The notes under the pieces: model-generated
Databases searched by the model: none
The model's input: only the letters and a program-made list of their open reading frames with translations
Told to the model about the DNA's origin: nothing
Translations under genes and position numbers: made by a program
Part shown: positions 51,749 to 59,389 of the stretch, piece after piece
Layout: each line of letters opens with the position of its first letter
Numbering within the stretch: position 1 is the first letter of the stretch
Origin: CAWJMN01 sp963844055
GTDB taxonomy: Bacteria > Planctomycetota > Planctomycetia > Pirellulales > Pirellulaceae
DNA length: 64,000 bases
Direction of reading: 5' to 3'
Assembly: GCA_963844055.1 (NCBI GenBank)
Contig: CAWJMN010000002.1
Location: forward strand, 1,550,001 to 1,614,000

Positions 51749-53131
51749 TTAGAAGGACAAACGGCCCCGAATGCCCACCAAGGTGGCATTTGCGTTGTGC
51801 TGCTGGGCCGGGTCGAGCACTTGCAGACTTGGCGTGAGGTGAAACCAGGGCGTTACTGCGACGTTGTAAAACAGTTCGGCGCCATCTTCGGCGCGGAGGC
51901 CATGAATGGAGAGGAGCGGCACGTTGCTGATGGCAAGGTGATAGTACCCAACGCCCCAGGAATCATGCTCGCGAGTCCCTGTGGGGTTATTTCCTAGAAG
52001 CGAGATATTGCCAAACCACTGGATCGGATTGGGATTGCCGTCGGTTATGCCGACGTCGCTATTGAGCGAGACTTTGCGGCTGGGATCGTTTTGATCGACG
52101 TAAAGCAATTGATCAAAGCGATAGGTGGCTGTCCAGGCATTGCTGGTGGTTGGGATGGGCCCTCCCGAAAGTACCACGTCGAGCAAATAGTAGGGATCCG
52201 TATCAATGGCAGAGCGCGTGGCTGTGGAATACAAAAAACCAACCGCGCTGTATCCTGGCTTGTCGAACCAGTTGGTCTGCAATCGGTATTCGCTATAGAT
52301 CACCATGCCGTTGGAGAATAGCTCGGGAAACCCATTTGTCGTGGGTCGATAGTTGGTGTCGAGCAGGTAAAGACTGAATACAGGCTGGTTCTCGTTTCGC
52401 ATCACCATTCCGCAGCCCAAGATGCTAGGAAACAGGTAGCTTCGACAGAGGTTGCTTTGCATGGCGGCATTGGAGAAATAGTTCAGCCGAGTCCCTTTCG
52501 CGTAAGTGCCCGGCGTACCATCCAGTAGGTTGAGTTTGCCAAAAAAGACCGAGGTGCTTTCGGTGATGTCCTGCGTGTACTGAACGCCGGTAAGGGCGGT
52601 TACGTTCTGCTCTAGCAGTGGTAGCGCCATTCCAAAGTTCGAAAGGGCGACGGTGCCATCGATTTGGTTCGTGTCTTGGCCCATCCGCGATTCGCCACGA
52701 AGATCTAGATGGCCACCATCCCATAGCCCCAACTTCTGCGAATCGAGGTCGATTAGATAATCGCCACGCCAGCCGTACTTGAATTGCTGGGAGAGCCCAC
52801 CGGAAGTGACGCCCTGGTAGTACTGCGTGAGGTCGCCAAAAACCGTGACGCCATTGGCGGCCAAAGTGCTGCGTGCCCCCAGCCAATCACCCGTCGCCTG
52901 GGAACGAGTGCGCCAGTCACCACTCCAGGGTGCAACTGGCAAGGGAAGTGGCTGGTCCAAGGGCTGGAGAACTGCGTCAGCCTCGGGAGAGTCGACTCGT
53001 GAAAGATTTGCGCTACCCGCAGGTGCAAGCTCGTCTTCTCCCCATGCTGATGTGGGATGCGAAAACAACAGTAGGCAAGCCGCGGCCAAGCGGCAAACAC
53101 GCCCTGTGCAGTCGCTCCATGACAGCTTCAC
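51749..53131 (-). CDS. OprB-family carbohydrate porin
   Basis: The 460-residue protein has a signal peptide (1 to about 31, ending SAWG-EDE). After a proline-rich leader the OprB barrel begins with GDWLGARSTLAANGVTVFGD, continues with YGWRGDYLIDLDSQKLGLWDGG and ALTGVQYTQDITESTSVFFGKLNLLDG, and ends in GIRGRLSF with a terminal Phe, as for outer-membrane barrels. OprB porins admit sugars across the outer membrane. It is a single gene, divergent from the HdeD operon, with no sugar enzyme next to it. Confidence 0.86.
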   Translation of the reverse strand: MKLSWSDCTGRVCRLAAACLLLFSHPTSAWGEDELAPAGSANLSRVDSPEADAVLQPLDQPLPLPVAPWSGDWRTRSQATGDWLGARSTLAANGVTVFGDLTQYYQGVTSGGLSQQFKYGWRGDYLIDLDSQKLGLWDGGHLDLRGESRMGQDTNQIDGTVALSNFGMALPLLEQNVTALTGVQYTQDITESTSVFFGKLNLLDGTPGTYAKGTRLNYFSNAAMQSNLCRSYLFPSILGCGMVMRNENQPVFSLYLLDTNYRPTTNGFPELFSNGMVIYSEYRLQTNWFDKPGYSAVGFLYSTATRSAIDTDPYYLLDVVLSGGPIPTTSNAWTATYRFDQLLYVDQNDPSRKVSLNSDVGITDGNPNPIQWFGNISLLGNNPTGTREHDSWGVGYYHLAISNVPLLSIHGLRAEDGAELFYNVAVTPWFHLTPSLQVLDPAQQHNANATLVGIRGRLSF

Positions 53132-53680
53132 GACCGCCCCTCCAACACCCCGGTCCGCCTGGCGACGTAAAATCGCCGCACTTCTTCTCCTCGGTCAGCG
53201 GGACCGGCAATCTGAAGCGATATTTCCGCCAATAGGGCTTTTGTGCCCTGAAACGGGACTGTGCGGCAAGTGTGCGAAACCTGCACACGGGGAGACTGTT
53301 TGTGCGAATCCGCGCACTTACCGCCGCGTAGACGCTTGGCAAGTTGGAGTTATGCCAAAAATCGCTGCGCTCAATTGTGGGTGCCTCTGCGCGACTGTAG
53401 ACGCTCGCACAGAGGTTGAACACGCTGCGAGACCGTCACGCTTCGTGTCATGCAACAACCCGGCACACAATCTGCATTTGGAAAGCCGTTGCCGCTGGAG
53501 AATCTGCCAATAGAAGTCCTGGCAAGTGGCAAATGCGAACGGTAAATCGATTGTCGCCGCAATTCCGATGGGCCACATGCAAATTGCTTAGGGGCAAACG
53601 GAACAGCAATTAGAATATCAGGACTTCTGGCAAACAGCGGTATTCACCGATTGAAGTCTCTTATGAAGGCAGAACCCACC
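53132..53680. other. Divergent intergenic region
   Basis: These 549 bases separate the porin (minus) from the HdeD operon (plus) and should hold both promoters. Repeated GCAAACGG/GCGAACGG-like words occur in the right half, but no convincing box or hairpin was found. Open frames across it overlap in several frames and show no ribosome binding sites. Confidence 0.5.
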
Positions 53681-54280
53681 ATGGAAAAACATCCCGTCAA
53701 ACAGCTCCTTTCACGTTTTTGGTGGTTAATTCTGCTGCGGGGAATCGCTGCGATTCTTTTTGGGGTGAGTGCCATCGTCTGGCCAGGACAAACCTTGGTC
53801 ACCCTAACGATGTTGTTTGCCGCCTTTGCATTTGTGGACGGCGTTTTTGAAGTGGTTCACGCACTAGGCCATCGTCAAGAGATTGAGCATTGGGGTCTGC
53901 TTTTGATTGAAGGGCTGTTCGGCATCGTCTTTGGTGCTCTTGCCTTGCAATCGCCCGAACTAACCACGGCCATCGGCGGTGTGATCATCGCGTTTTACAT
54001 CGCGGCCTGGGCGATTATTACCGGAGCGATCCGCATTGTGATGGCAATCCGCCTGCGGAAGGAAATCGAAGGGGAATGGCTGATGGGACTTAGTGGCGTG
54101 GTCTCGATCCTATTCGGTATCATGATTATGGCACGTCCGGCATCGGGAGTCTTAGCCCTGCTCTACCTTGTAGCCGCATGGGCAATCCTCCTTGGCGCGA
54201 TTCAAGTGGCTTTGGCTTTCAAGGCGCGACAATTCCGCAATTTGGTTCGTGAAGTGGTTGCAAAGGTCAAAGACCGCTAA
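53681..54280 (+). CDS. HdeD/DUF308 family membrane protein
   Basis: The 199-residue protein has six membrane helices in three hairpins, the HdeD layout: WWLILLRGIAAILFGVSAIVWPGQTL, then HWGLLLIEGLFGIVFGALAL, then GVVSILFGIMIMARPASGVLALLYL. HdeD proteins are linked to acid and envelope stress, with no defined reaction. The ATG at 53681 has GAAGG upstream; an ATG at 53663 and a TTG at 53651 are in frame. A DUF2252 gene follows 52 bases later. Confidence 0.85.
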   Translation: MEKHPVKQLLSRFWWLILLRGIAAILFGVSAIVWPGQTLVTLTMLFAAFAFVDGVFEVVHALGHRQEIEHWGLLLIEGLFGIVFGALALQSPELTTAIGGVIIAFYIAAWAIITGAIRIVMAIRLRKEIEGEWLMGLSGVVSILFGIMIMARPASGVLALLYLVAAWAILLGAIQVALAFKARQFRNLVREVVAKVKDR

Positions 54281-54332
54281 GGGCGGAAGCCATAACCAAA
54301 GACTTGCGGTGACGCTTCAACAGGATCTGACG

Positions 54333-55721
54333 ATGACTGACCACTCTGGCGAAATGACTTTTAGTCGAGTATCGTTCCACTCTCGATCCGAACGGATTGA
54401 TGCAGGTAAACAACTGCGAACCAAGCTACCACGTAGCGCCCATGCGCCCTGGAAGGCTCCGGCCAATCGTCGTGACCCTGTTGAAATTCTCGAAGAATCC
54501 AATCGTGAACGTATTCAAGAGCTCATACCTATTCGCTATGGGCGGATGCTGCGCAGCCCGTTCACATTCTACCGAGGTTCAGCTGCCTTGATGGCAAGCG
54601 ACCTGGCTTTGACACCGAACACAGGAGTCCAGGTCCAGGCCTGCGGCGATTGCCACTTGCTGAATTTTGGACTGTTCGCCACACCTGAACGCCGTTTAGT
54701 ATTTGACATCAATGACTTTGACGAGACGCACCCTGCCCCTTGGGAATGGGATTTGAAACGCTTGGTGACCAGTTTTGTCATTGCCGGTCGCGACCAAGGG
54801 ATCTCGGACGAGGATTGCCAAGCTGCCGCCAGTCGATGCACGCAAAGCTATCGTGAACATCTGCGTGAATACTCGCAGATGAGTCCGCTGGAAGTTTGGT
54901 ATTCGCAGCTCGACGCGGAAACCCTCATTAAACAAGCGCCCGATTCGGAAACAAAGAAGCGGCGCGAGCAACTGGCGGAACGAGCCCGCGAGCGAATCGT
55001 TGAGCAACTGTTCCCTAAGATTGTTAGCCAAGTCGGAGGACGGTATCGCTTCGTGGATCAGCCACCAATTCTCTACCATATGGCGGAAGCCGATGCCGAG
55101 GAACGCATCCTGGAAGGGCTCGATGCCTATCGCCAATCCTTACCCGATGAACGTCGCGTACTTCTGGACCGGTATCGGCTAGAGGACTTTGCCCTTAAAG
55201 CGGTGGGAATTGGCAGTGTAGGAACGCGCTGCTACATCATGCTCATGTTCTCGGAAGAGAATCATCCGCTAATACTGCAAGTTAAGGAGGCACGTAGTTC
55301 GGTCCTTGAGCCCTATACTGCCCCAAGCCGCTATGAGAATCATGGGCAGCGAGTTGTCGTCGGACAACGATTAACGCAATCCTCCAGCGATATCTTTTTG
55401 GGCTGGGTAAGGGGGCGTCTTGGCTTTGACTTTTACGTGCGACAACTGCGAGACATGAAAATGTCCGCACCCTTGGAGGGAGCTACAGCCGCACAAATTG
55501 AACTCTACTCGGAGCTCTGTGGCTGGACGTTAGCCCGCGCTCACGCCAAGTCTGGGGATGCTGCAACCATCAGCGGGTACTTGGGAAAAGGGGAGCAGTT
55601 TGACAAGGCCATGGCAACTTTCGCCATTGGTTACGCCGATCAAACCGAGCAAGATTTTGAAGCAATGGTCAAAGCGGAACGTGGGGGGCGAATTCAGGCG
55701 CTTCGTGAAGAAGAGGCATAG
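54333..55721 (+). CDS. DUF2252 family protein, kinase-like motifs
   Basis: The 462-residue protein matches DUF2252: RIQELIPIRYGRMLRSPFTFYRGSA, CGDCHLLNFGLF, FDINDFDETHPAPWEWDLKRLVTS and GVGSVGTR-like GIGSVGTRCY with VKEARSSVLEPY. The GDCHLLNFG and DINDFDE segments resemble the catalytic loop and metal-binding Asp of aminoglycoside-phosphotransferase-like kinases, so an ATP-dependent phosphotransfer is plausible; that is inference. No signal peptide. The ATG at 54333 has AGGA upstream; the longer frame from 54192 would overlap the HdeD gene by about 90 bases and its first 47 residues do not match the family. Confidence 0.85.
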   Translation: MTDHSGEMTFSRVSFHSRSERIDAGKQLRTKLPRSAHAPWKAPANRRDPVEILEESNRERIQELIPIRYGRMLRSPFTFYRGSAALMASDLALTPNTGVQVQACGDCHLLNFGLFATPERRLVFDINDFDETHPAPWEWDLKRLVTSFVIAGRDQGISDEDCQAAASRCTQSYREHLREYSQMSPLEVWYSQLDAETLIKQAPDSETKKRREQLAERARERIVEQLFPKIVSQVGGRYRFVDQPPILYHMAEADAEERILEGLDAYRQSLPDERRVLLDRYRLEDFALKAVGIGSVGTRCYIMLMFSEENHPLILQVKEARSSVLEPYTAPSRYENHGQRVVVGQRLTQSSSDIFLGWVRGRLGFDFYVRQLRDMKMSAPLEGATAAQIELYSELCGWTLARAHAKSGDAATISGYLGKGEQFDKAMATFAIGYADQTEQDFEAMVKAERGGRIQALREEEA

Positions 55722-55783
55722 CGCTGTGAGTCTACCTTCCTCTTCCAAGTGCACTTTCCAATAAGACCTAGAGGATTTCCGTG

Positions 55784-56569
55784 ATGGGAAGCGAACCGCT
55801 CGATACTCTTCCGATAGGCCTCCTGCTGATCGCAGTCATCGCACTTCTCGCAGGTGCGATGGAGGGTGGTTATCGAATCGGTCAATGGCGACATGTGCAT
55901 CAGCCGGACGAAAAAGAACAGCCGGTAGTGGCCATGGTGGCCTCAATCCTAGGGCTGCTCGCGCTGGTACTTGGGTTCACCTTTAACTTGGCTGCCTCGC
56001 GCTTCGATGCGAGGCGGCAAGTGGTGCTTGAAGAAGCCAATGCGATCGGAACGGCCTACCTTCGAACACGGCTTTTGCCCGATCCACAGAAAGCAGAGAC
56101 GGCGAAGCTACTGCGAGAGTACGTCGATGCCCGTCTCAAGATGGTGGAAACAGGGGACATCGCTGGAGGAATCGCTAAAGCTGAGGCCTTGCACGATCAA
56201 CTTTGGGCTCAGGCAGATTCTGCGGCCCAGAAGAATTCTGGTTCAATCATGACCGGGCTTTTTATCCAATCACTTAATGATGTGATTGACATGCACGCCA
56301 AGCGGGTTCTGGTAGGCGTACGCAGTCGCATTCCCCTGGTCATCTGGATGTGCGTTTACGGTCTTTCCGCATTAGGAATGATGGCCGTTGGGTATGAGTG
56401 CGGCCTTGCCGCAACCCGGCGTTCGCCGGCCATGCTCGGATTAGTACTGGCCTTTGGGGTGGTGCTGTTCCTCATTACCGATCTCGATCGGGGGCATCAA
56501 GGGCTGTTACGTGTTGGCCAAGATGCACTCGTGGATTTGCAACGGACGATGCAGTCCCAGCAACCTTAA
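55784..56569 (+). CDS. DUF4239/bestrophin-like membrane protein
   Basis: The 261-residue protein has four membrane helices, two at the N-terminus (LPIGLLLIAVIALLAGAMEGGY, VAMVASILGLLALVLGFTFNLAASRFDAR) and two near the C-terminus (LVIWMCVYGLSALGMMAVGY, MLGLVLAFGVVLFLITDLDR), with a helical soluble part between (EEANAIGTAYLRTRLL). This is the layout of DUF4239, which is distantly bestrophin-like; FNLAASRFDARRQVVLEEANAI is typical. An ion-channel role is possible but unproven. GTG (55781) and ATG (55784) are adjacent, behind AGAGGA. It closes the trio with HdeD and DUF2252. Confidence 0.75.
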   Translation: MGSEPLDTLPIGLLLIAVIALLAGAMEGGYRIGQWRHVHQPDEKEQPVVAMVASILGLLALVLGFTFNLAASRFDARRQVVLEEANAIGTAYLRTRLLPDPQKAETAKLLREYVDARLKMVETGDIAGGIAKAEALHDQLWAQADSAAQKNSGSIMTGLFIQSLNDVIDMHAKRVLVGVRSRIPLVIWMCVYGLSALGMMAVGYECGLAATRRSPAMLGLVLAFGVVLFLITDLDRGHQGLLRVGQDALVDLQRTMQSQQP

Positions 56570-56586
56570 GGAATACCGTCAAAGCG

Positions 56587-56612
56587 GCCATTTGCCGAAT
56601 GGCTGTTTATTT
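56587..56612 (+). terminator. Weak terminator-like hairpin
   Basis: GCCATT and AATGGC pair around TGCCG, followed by TGTTTATTT. It sits between the convergent DUF4239-type and sulfatase genes. The stem is short and the T-run broken. Confidence 0.35.
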
Positions 56613-58070
56613 CCATTCCGATTGAGTGAGTGCCAACGGCAAGACGGGATCTTGCAGCTCTTTCATCTTGGTCAGGATGCGAGCATTCAGTTCGGATCGA
56701 ACTTTTCGAACATCGGGATCGGCATCTTGGATGAGGTTGTGAGTCTCATCTGGGTCAACCGCAAGGTGATAGAGTTCGTCACGCCCTTCATTATTAAAGT
56801 CGCGGATCAGCTTCCATTGAGGAGTGCGAACCGAACGGAGATGGACCTGCGCTCCATGCTTCATCGAGTACTCGGTATAGATATCTTCCTGCCAGGGGAT
56901 CGCTTCGCCTCGCAGAAGTGGGGCCATGCTTCGCCCGCGAAGTAGCGTACCCTCAGGGATGCTGGCTTTGCCAAGTTCAGCCAGTGTTGGCAACCAGTCA
57001 AGGTGAGAGACCGTGTGCGACTTTACTGTGCCGGGCTTTATCACTGCGGGCCAACGGATCACTAATGGTACGTGCAGTGAAGTATCAAACAGGTTGGGGC
57101 GCTGTCCGGCCGGGATATTCTTTGTGGGAGGGGGCCAAGTATCACGACTGGTCATTCGCTGGGCATTTCCCTTGTGGAGCAGCCCATGGTGCCCCACGTT
57201 GTAACCATGATCCGAGGTAAAAATGACCAATGTGTTGTCGGAGAGTTTTAACTCCTCCAGCGCAGCAAGGATATTGCCTAGATTGCGATCGACGGCGGCA
57301 ACTGAGGCGAGGTACTCTCGCATCGTCTTTTTCACCCGCTCTATTTCGAGGCCAGGAATGTCGAGGCTGGGAACGGTCGGATCAAGATCCTTTACCTTCG
57401 CCCAATCCTCTTCGCGCACGGGCAAGTAGGCCGCATGAGGTTCACGAAAGTGAATGCTTACCGCAAAGGGCTTAGCAGAGTCGCGTTGCTTGAGCCAGGC
57501 GATTGCTTCATCAGCCACGATGTCGACAATAAACCCGGTGTGTGTGGCATTGGTACCCTCTTTTTCCAGAATGGGGTTACGCGGTGGTCGGCCGCCATCC
57601 CGAAAGCCCATAAAATGGTCGTAGCCACGTTTGGTAGGGTGCTGTTCATCGAGGTCACCGACATGCCACTTCCCAAACAGTGCCGTTGTATAACCGGCTT
57701 TTTGCAATAGCTGGGGCCAAGTGGCTATTTTTGCATCGAGGCCGACGCCGGTTTCTACCTTGGCATTGATCCAGTCGGTGATGCCTAACTCGCACCCATA
57801 GCGACTTGTCAGAATGCTGGCCCGAGCCGGACTGCAAACAGGGGTCGGCGTGAAGGCATGGGTGAACCGCACCCCTTCCTTCGCTAGGCGATCGATGTTG
57901 GGAGTGAACGCATCTTTATTGCCAGAAGCGCCATAGGCCCACGGCCCTTGATCATCGGTAATGATGAAGACGATGTTGGGGCGTGCCTCGTCGGCAAATG
58001 TAGTGGCAAACCAAGCCAAGCCAACCAGCACGAAGGTTGTGATTCTCAAAAGACGCATCGGATTACCCAT
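56607..58070 (-). CDS. Secreted sulfatase, heparan N-sulfatase-like
   Basis: The 487-residue protein has a signal peptide (ending TTFA-DEA) and the sulfatase core: PNIVFIITDDQGPWAYG with the two metal-binding Asp, CSPARASILTSRYG containing the C-X-P-X-R motif whose Cys is matured to formylglycine, GKWHVGD and FTSDHGYNVGHHG. Sulfate-ester cleavage on a polysaccharide outside the cytoplasm is expected; the specificity is not readable. Maturation needs a formylglycine-generating enzyme, which is not in the window. It is the third gene of the cytochrome/DUF1501 operon. The ATG at 58058 is an alternative start. Confidence 0.9.
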   Translation of the reverse strand: MGNPMRLLRITTFVLVGLAWFATTFADEARPNIVFIITDDQGPWAYGASGNKDAFTPNIDRLAKEGVRFTHAFTPTPVCSPARASILTSRYGCELGITDWINAKVETGVGLDAKIATWPQLLQKAGYTTALFGKWHVGDLDEQHPTKRGYDHFMGFRDGGRPPRNPILEKEGTNATHTGFIVDIVADEAIAWLKQRDSAKPFAVSIHFREPHAAYLPVREEDWAKVKDLDPTVPSLDIPGLEIERVKKTMREYLASVAAVDRNLGNILAALEELKLSDNTLVIFTSDHGYNVGHHGLLHKGNAQRMTSRDTWPPPTKNIPAGQRPNLFDTSLHVPLVIRWPAVIKPGTVKSHTVSHLDWLPTLAELGKASIPEGTLLRGRSMAPLLRGEAIPWQEDIYTEYSMKHGAQVHLRSVRTPQWKLIRDFNNEGRDELYHLAVDPDETHNLIQDADPDVRKVRSELNARILTKMKELQDPVLPLALTQSEWK

Positions 58071-58088
58071 TTACCAGACCCTATGACC

Positions 58089-59381
58089 TTATTGCCACAA
58101 ATTCTGTAGCTGCTCTTTGGCTGGAACGTCTAATGGAAACTGTTTGCTAAATGCGTGGTTCTCGATCCCGGCAAACCTGCGCAAGGCCAGGTGAATGTGC
58201 TCTGGCCGTACGCGAACTCCTTGCTCTTTATCAATTTCCAACGTCGTCGGATGGATCGGTACTAGCTGCTGCTTTTCGTCGGTGGCACCGAGGACTCGAT
58301 TGCCTGCAATGCCGGGGCCAAGGAACATGATCGAACCAATGGACCAGTGGTCTTTGCCGTTGCCATTATTATAAGTGGGAGTGCGCCCCATCTCACTTTG
58401 GAGAATGATGACCAACTTGTCACGGATTTGGAGTTCTTCCGCCTTGCGACAGACGTAATCGACCCCGGCAAGGAACTCGGGGATCAACTTCATTTGGTCG
58501 GCATCATTGTTATTATGGCTGTCGAATTGCCCGATCGAGAGATTTGCCGACACGCACACCCCTGCTTTGAAACCTGCTAATGCGATGTCGGCCTGCTGGG
58601 CCAGCCGTTCTTTCGCGGGCTCCTTGGGAATGAATGGGACGACACGCTGCAAGGCTTTGGAGTTCACTTGTGCCGAGTAGAGCATGCTTTGGCTACGTTC
58701 CACTCGAGGCAGTCGTGCTTCGGAAACGCGAGACTGAAACTGCTCTTCTAACGCTTGTTCAATCCGACTGGCAGCAAAGGGATCATGATAGGGAGCTCGG
58801 TCATTCCCTTCGACCGAATCGGCCTTCGCCAGCAAGTTCAGCGATTGCAGGTAGGGAACACGCGACATCGGAACAAGGTTTCCCGTGGCCGAGTAGTTCC
58901 CAAAAGTGAGGAAGGCCAGCGGTGCCTCGGCACCGTAGCAGGCCGCGACTAGAGCGGGAAATGTGGGGTACGCAAGGCTGTCGAGCTTTCCCGTAGCCAT
59001 GTACCGAGCACAAGGGGAATGATTGTTGACCGAATAATCGAGGCCATTAAGCACCCGCAGTTCCGAACCATATTTCGCATAGAAATCTTCGTTGCTCATC
59101 CCTTTTTCGATATGCTTTGCCGTTGGGGCAAAACGATGCTGTCCCGCGGTGAGTATATCTCTTGCTTGGTATAGGCGATTGATCCCTTCAACCCCTTTGG
59201 GGTCCATCAGGTAGGTCGTATCCCAACCTCCCGAAGCATTAAACACCACATAAAACGGCCCAGCATATCCGGACGATTCCGCAGCGGTGGATTTGGCTGG
59301 CGCCAGAGATGACATCCCAATTGGCGCGGCAAAACCGAGGCCCGCGAGGCTACACAGTTTCAGAAAGTTGCGGCGTGACAT
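58089..59381 (-). CDS. DUF1501 family protein (Tat-exported), second copy
   Basis: The 430-residue protein begins MSRRNFLKLCSLAGLGFAAP, a twin-arginine signal. DUF1501 features are GPFYVVFNASGGWDTTYLMD, LDYSVNNHSPCARYMATG, LSIGQFDSHNNNDADQM, and VIILQSEMGRTPTYNNGNGKDHW. It is a different branch from the DUF1501 protein at 24677, being shorter and having GGWDTT in place of SQIDTF. Its partner is not DUF1549/1553 but the diheme-type cytochrome directly upstream, 8 bases away, and a sulfatase follows. The ATG at 59381 starts the Tat signal; the open frame to 59498 overlaps the upstream gene and has no signal. Confidence 0.88.
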   Translation of the reverse strand: MSRRNFLKLCSLAGLGFAAPIGMSSLAPAKSTAAESSGYAGPFYVVFNASGGWDTTYLMDPKGVEGINRLYQARDILTAGQHRFAPTAKHIEKGMSNEDFYAKYGSELRVLNGLDYSVNNHSPCARYMATGKLDSLAYPTFPALVAACYGAEAPLAFLTFGNYSATGNLVPMSRVPYLQSLNLLAKADSVEGNDRAPYHDPFAASRIEQALEEQFQSRVSEARLPRVERSQSMLYSAQVNSKALQRVVPFIPKEPAKERLAQQADIALAGFKAGVCVSANLSIGQFDSHNNNDADQMKLIPEFLAGVDYVCRKAEELQIRDKLVIILQSEMGRTPTYNNGNGKDHWSIGSIMFLGPGIAGNRVLGATDEKQQLVPIHPTTLEIDKEQGVRVRPEHIHLALRRFAGIENHAFSKQFPLDVPAKEQLQNLWQ

Positions 59382-59389
59382 GGTGTTGC

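Noticed and set aside
53326..53650. Possible sigma-54 promoter upstream of the HdeD operon
   Set aside because: GGCCACATGCAAATTGC is tempting, but the GG and GC pairs are not 10 bases apart as the -24/-12 element requires.
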